The notes beneath the pieces are model-generated. The model ran no database searches. It saw only the letters and a program-made list of their open reading frames with translations, and was not told where the DNA came from. Positions 1 to 8,878 of a DNA stretch of 19,670 bases are shown in pieces. The translations under genes were made by a program, and so were the position numbers. The stretch covers positions 1-19,670 of the forward strand of contig CAYZIB010000020.1 of NCBI GenBank assembly GCA_964478425.1, given 5' to 3'. This DNA comes from CAYZIB01 sp964478425 (GTDB lineage Bacteria > Bacillota_I > Bacilli_A > Acholeplasmatales > WRBM01). The number at the start of each line of letters is the position of its first letter. Position 1 is the first letter of the stretch.

Positions 1-4
1 ATTT

Positions 5-502
5 CTAATTTATATTTTTAAAATCATTTACATCAATTAAATATTTTTCATAATCTTTAACATAATATTTAATATTCTTTTTTCCTTTTAAAATTATTTC
101 ATATCCTTCATTTTCTAATAATTTTTTTTGTAATGTAATTGCTTCTGGATATTTTAAGTTAAGCATACCATCAGTTTTAATAACTCTCCAAAAAGGAGTA
201 ATATCTTCTTTTCTTTGATAACTAGCCCATGCCACAATATTAATAAAAATTCCAGAAGTTAAAGGATCAGTAAAATCAGCATTATATTTATTTTTTAAAA
301 AATCCCTCAAAATAGAAGAGGTACAAAGCTTTCCATTTGGAATTTGTTTAATTAAAAGATCATAATCAATAGGTGGAGCAATAACCATTTTGTCACCACC
401 ATAAATATTTATCGTTTTTTTATCTTCTATTATATTAATTTTTGGCATATCTTTATTATTTTTAAGCATTAAATTAAAATCTTTTTTATTTTCATTAGCC
501 AT
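5..502 (-). CDS. MGMT-family alkyltransferase-like (ATL) protein without acceptor cysteine
   Basis: The 165-residue protein matches the DNA-binding fold of O6-alkylguanine-DNA alkyltransferases. The region from about residue 38 to 155 contains MVIAPPIDYDLLIKQIPNG, then a helix-turn-helix-like stretch (TSSILRDFLKNKY), then SGIFINIVAWASYQR. True alkyltransferases carry PCHRV at the active site. Here the corresponding segment is PFWRVI (residues 103-108), so the alkyl-accepting Cys is Phe104 and the following His is Trp. Direct repair by methyl transfer is therefore unlikely. By analogy with ATL proteins it may bind damaged DNA, but that is inference. About 35 residues of polar N-terminal extension precede the domain. 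The start is ATG at 500-502, with an AAAGGAGA ribosome binding site 8-9 nt upstream. An inverted repeat lies between this gene and lepB, so it may be transcribed or regulated separately. Confidence 0.82.
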   Translation of the reverse strand: MANENKKDFNLMLKNNKDMPKINIIEDKKTINIYGGDKMVIAPPIDYDLLIKQIPNGKLCTSSILRDFLKNKYNADFTDPLTSGIFINIVAWASYQRKEDITPFWRVIKTDGMLNLKYPEAITLQKKLLENEGYEIILKGKKNIKYYVKDYEKYLIDVNDFKNIN

Positions 503-522
503 CTAAATTCTCCTTTAAATAT

Positions 523-543
523 AAAAACTGACAATGTCAGTTT
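523..543 (-). terminator. Short inverted repeat: lepB terminator or operator for the ATL gene
   Basis: Read on the minus strand, AAACTGAC and GTCAGTTT (8-bp arms, 3-nt loop) are followed by a run of five T in total. The repeat begins a few bases after the lepB stop and ends just before the ribosome binding site of the next gene. A weak intrinsic terminator fits. The near-perfect 15-bp palindrome could also be a repressor site, and the sequence alone does not decide between them. Confidence 0.5.
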
Positions 544-547
544 AAAT

Positions 548-1429
548 TTATAATTTACCAAATAAACTAAATGGATAAAATCTTAAAATAGCTTTGCCAA
601 TAATATCTTCTTCATGAATCAAACCAAGTTCTGTTGAATCAAAACTATAATTATAATTATCTCCAATCAATATATATAAATCATTAGGGATAATAAATTC
701 TGTTTCCGATTCAATTAAAATCATATTTTCATAAGAAAGTATTATTTTAAATTCAGTATAATTTGATACAGGTATCCTATTTTCTATTAATCCATTTACA
801 TAAACATTATTATCTTTAAATTCAACCTTATCACCTGGTTTTGCTAGAACTCTTTTAATATAAGCATTATTATCATTTTTAAAATCAGCTGTTTCATAAT
901 AAGTTTTAAGATAATTTTTAGGATTAAAAACAACTATATCTTCATTATTAATATTCTTATACAATTGATTAATTAACAATTTATCTCCTGTATTTAATGT
1001 TGGATTCATTGATGAACCTTCAACATTAGTTGGAGTTATCCAAAAAGCAATTATAATATATAAAACATAAAAACATATAAATGCATAGTTTATTAAATCA
1101 TAAAAATTATATATTTTATACATTATTTTTAATTCATATATTTTATCATCTTTAAATCTATTTTTATCATATTTATTTCGATTAATAAAAGTTATAATAA
1201 CATAGATAATCGATAAAATTAAAAATATAATACTTATGTTTTTTAAAACAGGTAAAAAATCTGGAACTATTATTTCTATATCATCTTTTAAAAAATTAAT
1301 GACAATAAAACATATACTTAAAAATATAATACTAATAATCCCTTTTTTTAAAATTTTATTACTTAAATTATAACTAGTTTTTTCAACAACTTCATCTGTA
1401 ATACTACTCAAATCAAAATCTTTTTTCAT
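548..1429 (-). CDS. lepB: Signal peptidase I with extra N-terminal membrane helices
   Basis: This membrane serine protease removes signal peptides from Sec-exported proteins. The catalytic boxes are clear: GSSMNPTL with the nucleophile serine (about residue 140 from this start), YIKRVLAKPGD with the general-base lysine (about 192), and GDNYNYSFDS (box E). A hydrophobic helix at about 110-130 directly precedes the catalytic domain, as in Gram-positive enzymes. Two more hydrophobic segments (about 29-47 and 63-82) precede it, making the 293-residue protein longer than typical Bacillus SipS-type enzymes. A longer start at 1436-1438 is possible, but there the AGAGG ribosome binding site touches the ATG. 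The ATG at 1427-1429 has AGAGG about 8 nt upstream and begins 1 nt after the ftsK stop, so I prefer it. It probably shares a transcript with ftsK. Confidence 0.9.
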   Translation of the reverse strand: MKKDFDLSSITDEVVEKTSYNLSNKILKKGIISIIFLSICFIVINFLKDDIEIIVPDFLPVLKNISIIFLILSIIYVIITFINRNKYDKNRFKDDKIYELKIMYKIYNFYDLINYAFICFYVLYIIIAFWITPTNVEGSSMNPTLNTGDKLLINQLYKNINNEDIVVFNPKNYLKTYYETADFKNDNNAYIKRVLAKPGDKVEFKDNNVYVNGLIENRIPVSNYTEFKIILSYENMILIESETEFIIPNDLYILIGDNYNYSFDSTELGLIHEEDIIGKAILRFYPFSLFGKL

Positions 1430-1430
1430 A

Positions 1431-3557
1431 TTAATCATCCTCTAAACCATTTAAAATAACTTCCAAACCATCTAATTCAACTAAGACATCTCTTGCTTTT
1501 GTTCCTACTGATGGACCAACAATTTCTAATTCTTCTAATTGTTCAACTATTCTTTGAGCTTTATTAAATCCAACATTAAAAGCTTTTAATATTCTATTTA
1601 TTGATGCTGTTTGATTTTCTACTACATAATAAGCTATGCTTTTTAATAATTCTAAATCTTCAAAAGAACCTTTTTCTTCACGCTTTTTTAATTTTTCATG
1701 TGTAAATAAATAATCAGGATTTGCTTGTTCTTTTATATAACTTGTAACTTTATATATTTCATCATCGCTTATATATGCACCTTGTCCTCTTACAATTTCA
1801 TCATTTAATCTTAAAAGAACATCACCTTCACCTAATAATCCTTCAGCACCTGTTCTATCTAAAATTGTTGATGAATCAATATGTGAGGCCATTTTAAAAG
1901 CAATACGAGTTGGGATATTTGATTTAATTGTACCTTTTACAACATCGGTTGTAGGTCTTTGAGTAGCAACTACCATATGAATACCTGCCGCTCTTGCTTT
2001 TTGAGTGATTCTTTGAATAGATTCTTCAACATCTGGACCTGTTGTTTGCATTAAATCAGCAAGCTCGTCTATAACAACTACTATATAAGGCATTTTTTCA
2101 TAATTTAATTTATTATATTTAATTTTTTCATTAAATGTTTTAATATCTTTTGCACCAACATCAACAAACATTTGATATCTATTTTCCATTTCATTTACTA
2201 ACCATTTTAAAGCTGTTGAAGCCATTTTTGGATCATCTATAACAGGAGTAAGCAAATGAGGTAAATCATTATACGCACTCAATTCAACTTTTTTAGGATC
2301 AACTAAAAGTAATTTTAAATCATCTGGCTTATTTTTTAACAATAAACTTATAAGCATTGTATTAATAAAAACACTTTTACCACTACCAGTTTGTCCTGCT
2401 ACTAAGGCATGTGGTGCTTTTTGTAAATTCATAAAAAGATTATTTCCTTCTATATCTTTACCAATTCCAATAAATAATGGATTTTCATTATATTTAAATT
2501 CATTAGTATCACAAATATTTCCAAATCTAACAATTTCTTTTACTTTATTTGAAACCTCAATTCCAACATTTGGTTTACCAGGGATTGGAGCTTGAATATT
2601 TAAATATTTAGCAGCTAAAGCCATTTTTATATTATCTTCAATACTACTTACTTTTTTAACATTAATACCTGGTTCAAGTTTTACTTCGTATCTTGTTATT
2701 GCTGGACCTTTAGTATAATTAACAACTTTACCATCAATTCCAAATTCATTTAAAGTATTATTAATTATTTCAATATGATCATCAATCCATGGTTCTTTTT
2801 CCATATAATGTTCTTCACCTTTTTTTAATAATTCTTTAGGTGGTAATTGATATTTATCAAACGATTTATGAATAATTGGACTCTTTTTAGGTTCAACTTT
2901 TTCTTTAATGAAATTTTCTTTTACCTCATTAATAATTTCTTTTTCATTTGTTATTTCTTCTTCATTAAAACTAAAATTAAATTCTTTTACTTCTTCTATT
3001 ACATTATTATTAAGAATATCTTCTCCATTATTTTCTATTTTTTCATCATCTATAGAAAAATCAAATGAAAAATCATTAACTGAACTTATTTTTTCATTTT
3101 CATAATTTAAGTTAGAATCATTTAAAAATTGTTCTTTACTAACTCCAATGCCATAAAACAATTCTTCTTCTTTTTCTTCTTTTAAAATAACTGGTTCTTC
3201 TTTTCTTTCAACATATTCATGTCCTAAATTATCTCTAATATATTCTTTAGTTATAATTGTATTTTTAAATTCTCTAAAATTATCTTGCTCTTTTTTTACA
3301 AATTTATCCTTTTCATCACGAAATGCATCATATCTTTTTCCGATATCACCATCAATTTTATTTTTAGGAATTACAACAATATCTTTTACTTTATCTCCAA
3401 ACATTGGTGAAACAAATCTACTTTTTTCATAATATTCATTAGCATCTTTTAATGTAAATGGTTCATTAGGAATTTGAGGGATAACAAATTCTTCTTCATA
3501 AATTTTATCTTTTTTATTTTCTTCTTCTTGTCTTTTCTTTTTTTTGATCCAAAGCAT
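1431..3557 (-). CDS. ftsK: FtsK/SpoIIIE-type DNA translocase lacking the membrane domain
   Basis: ATP-driven double-stranded DNA pump that clears chromosomal DNA from the division septum. Residues 240-335 form the alpha-type domain (ITRYEVKLEPG, IQAPIPGKPNVGIE). Residues 360-610 form the RecA-like motor, with Walker A GQTGSGKS (388-395), Walker B VVVIDELADL (493-502) and the ATQRPTTDVV segment (531-540). Residues 635-693 form the winged-helix gamma domain that reads KOPS/SRS-type sites. Residues 1-235 are highly acidic, lysine-rich and low complexity. Unlike usual FtsK or SpoIIIE there is no cluster of N-terminal membrane helices; the protein starts MLWIKKKKRQ. A strong AGGAGAGG ribosome binding site precedes the ATG, and the first 44 nt overlap the upstream gene, which does encode a membrane segment. 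lepB follows after 1 nt. Confidence 0.93.
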   Translation of the reverse strand: MLWIKKKKRQEEENKKDKIYEEEFVIPQIPNEPFTLKDANEYYEKSRFVSPMFGDKVKDIVVIPKNKIDGDIGKRYDAFRDEKDKFVKKEQDNFREFKNTIITKEYIRDNLGHEYVERKEEPVILKEEKEEELFYGIGVSKEQFLNDSNLNYENEKISSVNDFSFDFSIDDEKIENNGEDILNNNVIEEVKEFNFSFNEEEITNEKEIINEVKENFIKEKVEPKKSPIIHKSFDKYQLPPKELLKKGEEHYMEKEPWIDDHIEIINNTLNEFGIDGKVVNYTKGPAITRYEVKLEPGINVKKVSSIEDNIKMALAAKYLNIQAPIPGKPNVGIEVSNKVKEIVRFGNICDTNEFKYNENPLFIGIGKDIEGNNLFMNLQKAPHALVAGQTGSGKSVFINTMLISLLLKNKPDDLKLLLVDPKKVELSAYNDLPHLLTPVIDDPKMASTALKWLVNEMENRYQMFVDVGAKDIKTFNEKIKYNKLNYEKMPYIVVVIDELADLMQTTGPDVEESIQRITQKARAAGIHMVVATQRPTTDVVKGTIKSNIPTRIAFKMASHIDSSTILDRTGAEGLLGEGDVLLRLNDEIVRGQGAYISDDEIYKVTSYIKEQANPDYLFTHEKLKKREEKGSFEDLELLKSIAYYVVENQTASINRILKAFNVGFNKAQRIVEQLEELEIVGPSVGTKARDVLVELDGLEVILNGLEDD

Positions 3558-4368
3558 TATTTTCCTCTCCTTCTACTAAAATATCTAAATTAGATAAATC
3601 TTTAATCTCTTCATCATTTAATTTTTTTAACTCTTCATCTAGTGTTTCTTCAATTTTACTTATTCCAGAATCTATATTTTCTTCAACATCAAACACTTTT
3701 TTACTATAAATTTTATATGTTTCTTCACCAACAATAGATATTGCTATTAAACATATTTTCTTTAAAACAATATTTGTTGCTGTGCTTATAATTATTTTTT
3801 TAGTCCAATAAACAGGATTTACAATATTAATTGCACCCATTGCAGCTTTAAATATTTGTTTGACTTTATATTTACTACTTAATTTAACAAGTTTTGATTC
3901 ATCTATATTTTTTTTAACATCTGATATTTCAATAATTTTTGCAATAGTTATTTTTTTTATAACTCTAATTCCTTTTTTATCTAATATTTCATTTAATCTA
4001 TCTGAAATATATTTTAACAACTCTAAAACTTCATCTATACTAAGTTCATAGATAGGGTATTTTGAATTAGGATAAAATTGTTCAGCAATATCATTTACTA
4101 AATCTTTACAAATATGGCTTAAATATGGGATATTTGATTGTTTTTGTCTTAATTCTTTATCTTTAAATTTTTCTTTAGCTTCATCTATTAAATAAATTAT
4201 TTCATCCTTATTTGGAGCATTTTTAGGATTTCTTTTTTTAAATCGTTTATTTATACTAGCTAAAATCATACATAAATAAATAAGCGCTAAAAAACTCATT
4301 CCAAAAAATATACCAATTAAAAAACTCCATAAATTATCTAAATCAAAACTAATACTAAAATAAATCAT
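3514..4368 (-). CDS. Conserved-looking membrane-anchored protein of unknown function
   Basis: I do not recognise a named family. The 284-residue protein has one clear N-terminal membrane segment (about residues 12-37, WSFLIGIFFGMSFLALIYLC). A basic stretch follows (INKRFKKR), predicting a cytoplasmic remainder. Residues 50-160 look helical and charged. Residues 170-225 contain a second, more amphipathic hydrophobic region (IFKAAMGAINIVNPVYW, IVLKKICLIAISIVG) that may associate with the membrane. The C-terminus is acidic and ends in KKEKTRRRK, encoded within the 44-nt overlap with ftsK. Translational coupling to a translocase that has lost its own membrane helices suggests a septal anchor or partner, but this is inference. 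The ATG has a GGGG-type ribosome binding site about 9 nt upstream, and TATAAT-like hexamers lie just beyond it. Confidence 0.75.
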   Translation of the reverse strand: MIYFSISFDLDNLWSFLIGIFFGMSFLALIYLCMILASINKRFKKRNPKNAPNKDEIIYLIDEAKEKFKDKELRQKQSNIPYLSHICKDLVNDIAEQFYPNSKYPIYELSIDEVLELLKYISDRLNEILDKKGIRVIKKITIAKIIEISDVKKNIDESKLVKLSSKYKVKQIFKAAMGAINIVNPVYWTKKIIISTATNIVLKKICLIAISIVGEETYKIYSKKVFDVEENIDSGISKIEETLDEELKKLNDEEIKDLSNLDILVEGEENNALDQKKEKTRRRK

Positions 4369-4385
4369 ATATAAACACCCCAGTT

Positions 4386-4396
4386 ATTATATTATA
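4386..4396 (-). promoter_or_regulatory. Candidate -10 element(s) for the membrane protein-ftsK-lepB unit
   Basis: Two overlapping TATAAT hexamers read on the minus strand (4391-4396 and 4386-4391). They lie about 20 nt upstream of the start of the membrane-anchored protein and downstream of the glgP-side terminator. No convincing -35 is visible in this AT-only sequence, so confidence rests on position. Confidence 0.35.
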
Positions 4397-4425
4397 TAAT
4401 AAAATTAATAAAAAAAAAATAAATA

Positions 4426-4458
4426 TTTAAAAAACCTCAAATTTTAAATTCGAGGTTT
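4426..4458 (-). terminator. Intrinsic terminator closing the secA-to-glgP operon
   Basis: On the minus strand AAACCTC pairs with GAGGTTT, with a partly paired AT-rich interior, and T-rich sequence follows. It lies downstream of glgP and the small ORF and before the next gene's promoter region. The stop codon of the small ORF falls inside the hairpin loop. Confidence 0.75.
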
Positions 4459-4569
4459 ATTATCATTTATTTTTATATTTTCATCTATTTCGTTTTTATT
4501 TATTAAAAAATCACTTTTTTCTTCACTTCTATATTCTTCTTTAATGTTCCTAAATTCCTTTTTTTTCAA
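4444..4569 (-). CDS. Possible small protein (41 aa), highly charged, TTG start
   Basis: An open frame of 41 codons downstream of glgP starts at TTG (4567-4569), with GGTGG about 4 nt upstream. It encodes a Lys/Glu/Asp/Asn-rich peptide (start MKKKEFRNIKEEYRSEEK, end NDNKPRI) and stops within the loop of the terminator hairpin. A 40-codon run without a stop is notable in DNA this AT-rich, and the composition resembles real proteins here rather than noise. There is no homology evidence and no hydrophobic segment. It could equally be a chance frame in the 3' untranslated region. The nearby ATG at 4571-4580 is out of frame and stops after four codons. Confidence 0.35.
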   Translation of the reverse strand: MKKKEFRNIKEEYRSEEKSDFLINKNEIDENIKINDNKPRI

Positions 4570-4605
4570 TTTACCACCATTAAAGTTTATGCTTTAATAA
4601 ATAAT

Positions 4606-7023
4606 TTAGAACTTGATTTTTTCTAATTTCCAAATATCATTATTGTATTGACTGATTGTTCTATCTGTTGAAAAAAATCCAGATTTAGCAATATTAATAA
4701 TAGACATTTCTAACCATTTACTTTTATTTTTATATGTTTCATTTGCTTTTTCATGCGCTAATGCATAACTTGTAAAGTCTTTTAATACATAATATGGATC
4801 TGATTTTAATAAATTATTTTTAATTTCTGTAAACTCATCTTTATTTACATTTTCAAAAAAACCATTATCTAATTGATCAATTACTTCTTTTATTTTACTA
4901 TTAGTAGAATAAATAGTTATTGGATTATATCCACCTTGTCTATTTAAATTTGTAACTTCATTAGCATTCATTCCAAATAAGAACATATTATCATTTCCAA
5001 CAAGTTCATTTATTTCTACATTTGCTCCATCTAATGTACCAATAGTAATAGCTCCATTCATCATAAATTTCATATTACCTGTTCCACTTGCTTCTTTAGA
5101 AGCAGTTGAAATTTGTTCTGATAAATCTGCTGCTGGCATAATACGTTCTGCATAAGAAACATTATAATTAATTACAAATACAACTTTTAATAAATGATTT
5201 GTTTCAGGATCGTTATTTACTTTATCAGCAATTGTATTAATTAATTTAATAACTTTTTTAGCAAATCTATATGTTACAGCTGACTTAGCTCCAAAAATAA
5301 ATGTATGAGGATAATAATTTTTCTTAAAATTACTATCTGTTTTAAGTCTATTATAAACATACATAATATGTAATGCATTCATTAATTGCCTTTTATATTC
5401 GTGTAATCTTTTAACTTGGATATCAAAAATAGAATTAACATCTATTTTAATATTTTGAGTTTTATAAATATAATCAGCTAAAACTTGTTTTCTTTTTTGC
5501 TTCATAAGTCTAATTTTTTCTTGCATTTTTAAATCATTTTTATAATCATATAATTTAATAATTAATTCTGGATTATAAACCCATTTATTATCTGTTATAC
5601 TGTTTAAAATATCTGTTAATTCAGGATTTGATTGATAGCACCATCTTCTATGAGTTATTCCATTTGTTTTATTATTGAATTTTTCAGGATATAATTCATT
5701 AAAATCTTTCATTTCAATATTTTTTAAAATTTCTGTATGTAATTTAGCAACTCCATTTACACTAAAAGATCCAACAATAGCAAGATTAGCCATTCTAACT
5801 GTATTATTACCAATGATTGCTAATTTATAAAGTTTATCATGATTTCCACCATATTTTAAAACTAATTGTTCTAAAAATCTTCTATTGATTTCTTCTACAA
5901 TCATATATATTCTTGGTAATAATTTTTTAAATAAATAAATAGGCCATTTTTCTGATGCTTCAGCTAAAATTGTATGATTTGTAAATGCACAAGTATTACA
6001 TGTTATATGCCACGCTTCGTCCCATGATAAATTTTCTTCATCAATTAAAATACGCATTAATTCAGGTATAACTAATGAAGGATGTGTATCATTAATTTGG
6101 AAACAATAATGTTCATGAAAATTTTTAACTGTACCAAAATTTTTCTTATGCCAGTTAATAGTTGATTTAACTCCTGCAGCAGAGAAAAAATATTGTTGTT
6201 TTAATCTTAATAATTTTCCTTCATCTGTTGAATCATCTGGATATAACATAGAAGATATTTCTCTTAATCTACGATTATATTCAAATGGGTCAACATTTTT
6301 AGGATAAGATGCAGGTTCTGCATTCCATAATCTTAAAATATTTATAACATGATTATTATTACCAACAATTGGAATATCATATGGAACTGCACTTACATAT
6401 TCAGCATCATAATGTGTTATTTTTAAATTATTATTTTCATAGCTTATATTAACATTCCCAAAAAATGGTATTTCTAAAGCTTCTTCTTGTCTTCTTAATT
6501 CCCATACATTAGTATCTCTTAACCAACTATCTGGTTTTTCAATTTGATATCCATCTTTAATTCCTTGTTCAAAAAAACCATATCTATATCTAATACAATT
6601 TCCATAAACAGGTAAATTAATAGATGCAGCACTATCCAAAAAGCATGCGGCAAGTCTTCCTAATCCACCATTACCAAGTCCAGCATCTGCTTCTTCTTGT
6701 TCAATATCATTTATGTCTAATCCAAGTTCATTAAAAGCATTAGATACAATGTTTCTTAATCCTGAATTAAATAAATTATTTGTAATCATTCTTCCCATTA
6801 AAAATTCCATAGAAAAATAGATTGTAATTCTTTTTTTATTATTTACGATATAATCACTTGTTTTTTTCCAATCATCTGAAACTCTATCTTTAAGCATTTC
6901 CCCTAATATAACATATCTTTCATAATTAGATGCTTCTAAATAATTTTTCATATATTTTTTTTCTATACGATCCATAAAATGTTTTTTAAAAGTTTCAACA
7001 TTTGAAAATTCATCAATTATCAT
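4606..7023 (-). CDS. glgP: Glycogen/alpha-glucan phosphorylase
   Basis: This PLP enzyme releases glucose-1-phosphate from the ends of glycogen or maltodextrin. The 805-residue length is normal for bacterial GlgP. Diagnostic segments are GLGNGGLGRLAACFLDSAA (116-134), FQINDTHPSL (308-317), NGITHRRW (454-461), the core IQVKRLHEYKRQLMN (535-549) and the PLP-lysine region EASGTGNMKFMMNGA with Lys652. The regulatory N-terminus of animal phosphorylases is absent, as usual in bacteria. The ATG overlaps the 3' end of glgB by 11 nt, and a GAGGTG ribosome binding site lies within glgB. This gives tight coupling of branching and degradation enzymes. It is the last sizeable gene before the terminator at 4426-4458. 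Confidence 0.97.
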   Translation of the reverse strand: MIIDEFSNVETFKKHFMDRIEKKYMKNYLEASNYERYVILGEMLKDRVSDDWKKTSDYIVNNKKRITIYFSMEFLMGRMITNNLFNSGLRNIVSNAFNELGLDINDIEQEEADAGLGNGGLGRLAACFLDSAASINLPVYGNCIRYRYGFFEQGIKDGYQIEKPDSWLRDTNVWELRRQEEALEIPFFGNVNISYENNNLKITHYDAEYVSAVPYDIPIVGNNNHVINILRLWNAEPASYPKNVDPFEYNRRLREISSMLYPDDSTDEGKLLRLKQQYFFSAAGVKSTINWHKKNFGTVKNFHEHYCFQINDTHPSLVIPELMRILIDEENLSWDEAWHITCNTCAFTNHTILAEASEKWPIYLFKKLLPRIYMIVEEINRRFLEQLVLKYGGNHDKLYKLAIIGNNTVRMANLAIVGSFSVNGVAKLHTEILKNIEMKDFNELYPEKFNNKTNGITHRRWCYQSNPELTDILNSITDNKWVYNPELIIKLYDYKNDLKMQEKIRLMKQKRKQVLADYIYKTQNIKIDVNSIFDIQVKRLHEYKRQLMNALHIMYVYNRLKTDSNFKKNYYPHTFIFGAKSAVTYRFAKKVIKLINTIADKVNNDPETNHLLKVVFVINYNVSYAERIMPAADLSEQISTASKEASGTGNMKFMMNGAITIGTLDGANVEINELVGNDNMFLFGMNANEVTNLNRQGGYNPITIYSTNSKIKEVIDQLDNGFFENVNKDEFTEIKNNLLKSDPYYVLKDFTSYALAHEKANETYKNKSKWLEMSIINIAKSGFFSTDRTISQYNNDIWKLEKIKF

Positions 7024-8878
7024 TTTTTTTCACCTCATTTTTTTTAATAACTCTTCTTTTTAATAATGTAATAGATAAAGGAGAGATTGTTACTAATATT
7101 GAATTTAGAAAACCATTTTGTTTTATCTTTTCAGATTTTATTTCTAATCCATTATATAAATTAGAACCACCATATTCTTCTAAATCACTATTTAAAATTT
7201 CTTGATATATTCCACTTTTTTCTACACCAATTCGATAATTAAAATAACTATTTGGAGTGCAATTTAAAATTACAATAATATCATCTTTACTATATTTAGA
7301 TTTTCTAATATATACAAATAAACTTTGATCACTATTATCTGCCATTATCCATTTAAAACCTAAATAATTATGATCTAATTGATATAATGCTTTTTCATTA
7401 TTATATAAATTAAATAAATCTTTAACATAATTTTTTAATTTTTGATGCATCGGGTTTTTTAATAATTCCCATTCTAACTCTTTTTTAAAATCCCATTCTT
7501 TAAATTGACCAAATTCTTGACCCATAAAAAGCAATTTTTTCCCAGGAAATGTCATCATATATCCAAGCATCAATCTATAATTTGCAAATTTTTGCCAATA
7601 ATCACCTGGCATTTTATCAATTAAGGATTTTTTCAAATGAACAACTTCATCATGTGAAAAAGGCAAAACATAATTCTCACTAAAAGCATAAGACATACTA
7701 AAAGTTATTTCATTATGATGATACTTTCGATATAAAGGATCTCTTTTAAAATATTCTAAAGTATCATGCATCCATCCCATATTCCATTTATAATTAAATC
7801 CTATTCCCCCAAATTCAATTGGATGAGTTACTTTAGGATAAGCAGTAGAATCTTCTGCCATAAGTAATATTTTATCATCTTCTAAAAAAATTGTTTTACT
7901 CAATTCCCTTAAAAAATATATAGCATCATTATTAACACCATTATTACTATCTCCTAAATAATATATCATATTAGAAACAGCATCCACTCTAAATCCATCA
8001 ACATGAAAATATCTCATCCAATATAAGGCATTAGAAATAAAAAAACTTCTGACCATACCCTTACAAAAATCCATATTTACTGTTCCCCAAACAACATTTT
8101 CTCTTTTAAAAGAATCTTTATATTCATATAAATTAGTTCCATCAAATTCAAATAATCCATGAGAATCTTTACATGTATGTCCTGGAACCCAATCCATTAT
8201 TACATATATTCCTTCTTCATGTAATCTATCAACAAAATACATAAAATCTTTAGGGGATCCATATCTTGATGTAACAGCATAATACCCTGTTCCTTGATAT
8301 CCCCAAGAATCATCACATGGATATTCATATATAGGTAATAATTCTAAATGTGTATATCCATATTCTTTTAAATATGGAATTAATAAATTAATAATTTCAT
8401 TAAAATTAACTTTCCCATAAAAATTCATCCATGATCCTAAATGCATTTCATATATTAACATTTTATTTTCATATGGCCTTTTTTTATGTTTTAAAAAATA
8501 ATTATCATGCCAATTAAAATTATCTAAATCAACTATTTTTGAATTTGTTTCAGGTCTTAAATCTTGATAAAATCCAAATGGGTCTGATTTAAATATCACT
8601 TTATTGTCATATGTATGAATTTTATATTTATACTTATCCCATTCTTTAATATTTGAAATTGATAAATAAAAAAATCCTCTTTCATCTATTAAATCCATTT
8701 TAGTTCCATTCCAAAAATTAAAATCTCCAACAACATATACTTCTTTAGCATTAGGGGCATAAATTAAAAAATCACAACTAATTAAATCATTATTTTTTTT
8801 AATATGGGCACCAAAATATTTATAAGCATCAAATAATTTTCCATTTAAAAAACTATTTATCTTCTCTTTATTAATCAT
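7013..8878 (-). CDS. glgB: 1,4-alpha-glucan branching enzyme
   Basis: GH13 enzyme that introduces alpha-1,6 branches into glycogen. About the first 110 residues are a CBM48-type domain (VYVVGDFNFWNG). The TIM barrel carries the branching-enzyme signatures LLPIYEYPCDDSWGYQGTGYY, DWVPGHT, the nucleophile in DGFRVDAVSNM (Asp299 from this start), the acid/base in LLMAEDST (Glu342) and the stabiliser in PFSHDEVVH (Asp410). A C-terminal beta domain follows. The protein is 621 residues, near the family norm. A longer GTG start at 8885-8887 lies inside the AGGAGGTG ribosome binding site. ATG at 8876-8878, with 8-nt spacing and an 8-nt overlap with recX, is the likely start. The gene ends with TGA, showing TGA is a stop codon here. 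Confidence 0.96.
   Translation of the reverse strand: MINKEKINSFLNGKLFDAYKYFGAHIKKNNDLISCDFLIYAPNAKEVYVVGDFNFWNGTKMDLIDERGFFYLSISNIKEWDKYKYKIHTYDNKVIFKSDPFGFYQDLRPETNSKIVDLDNFNWHDNYFLKHKKRPYENKMLIYEMHLGSWMNFYGKVNFNEIINLLIPYLKEYGYTHLELLPIYEYPCDDSWGYQGTGYYAVTSRYGSPKDFMYFVDRLHEEGIYVIMDWVPGHTCKDSHGLFEFDGTNLYEYKDSFKRENVVWGTVNMDFCKGMVRSFFISNALYWMRYFHVDGFRVDAVSNMIYYLGDSNNGVNNDAIYFLRELSKTIFLEDDKILLMAEDSTAYPKVTHPIEFGGIGFNYKWNMGWMHDTLEYFKRDPLYRKYHHNEITFSMSYAFSENYVLPFSHDEVVHLKKSLIDKMPGDYWQKFANYRLMLGYMMTFPGKKLLFMGQEFGQFKEWDFKKELEWELLKNPMHQKLKNYVKDLFNLYNNEKALYQLDHNYLGFKWIMADNSDQSLFVYIRKSKYSKDDIIVILNCTPNSYFNYRIGVEKSGIYQEILNSDLEEYGGSNLYNGLEIKSEKIKQNGFLNSILVTISPLSITLLKRRVIKKNEVKKNDN

Noticed and set aside
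2847..3105. Plus-strand open frames opposite ftsK
   Set aside because: They are low-complexity shadows (Phe/Ile/Ser-rich) of the acidic Lys/Glu-rich region of ftsK on the other strand, with no ribosome binding site.
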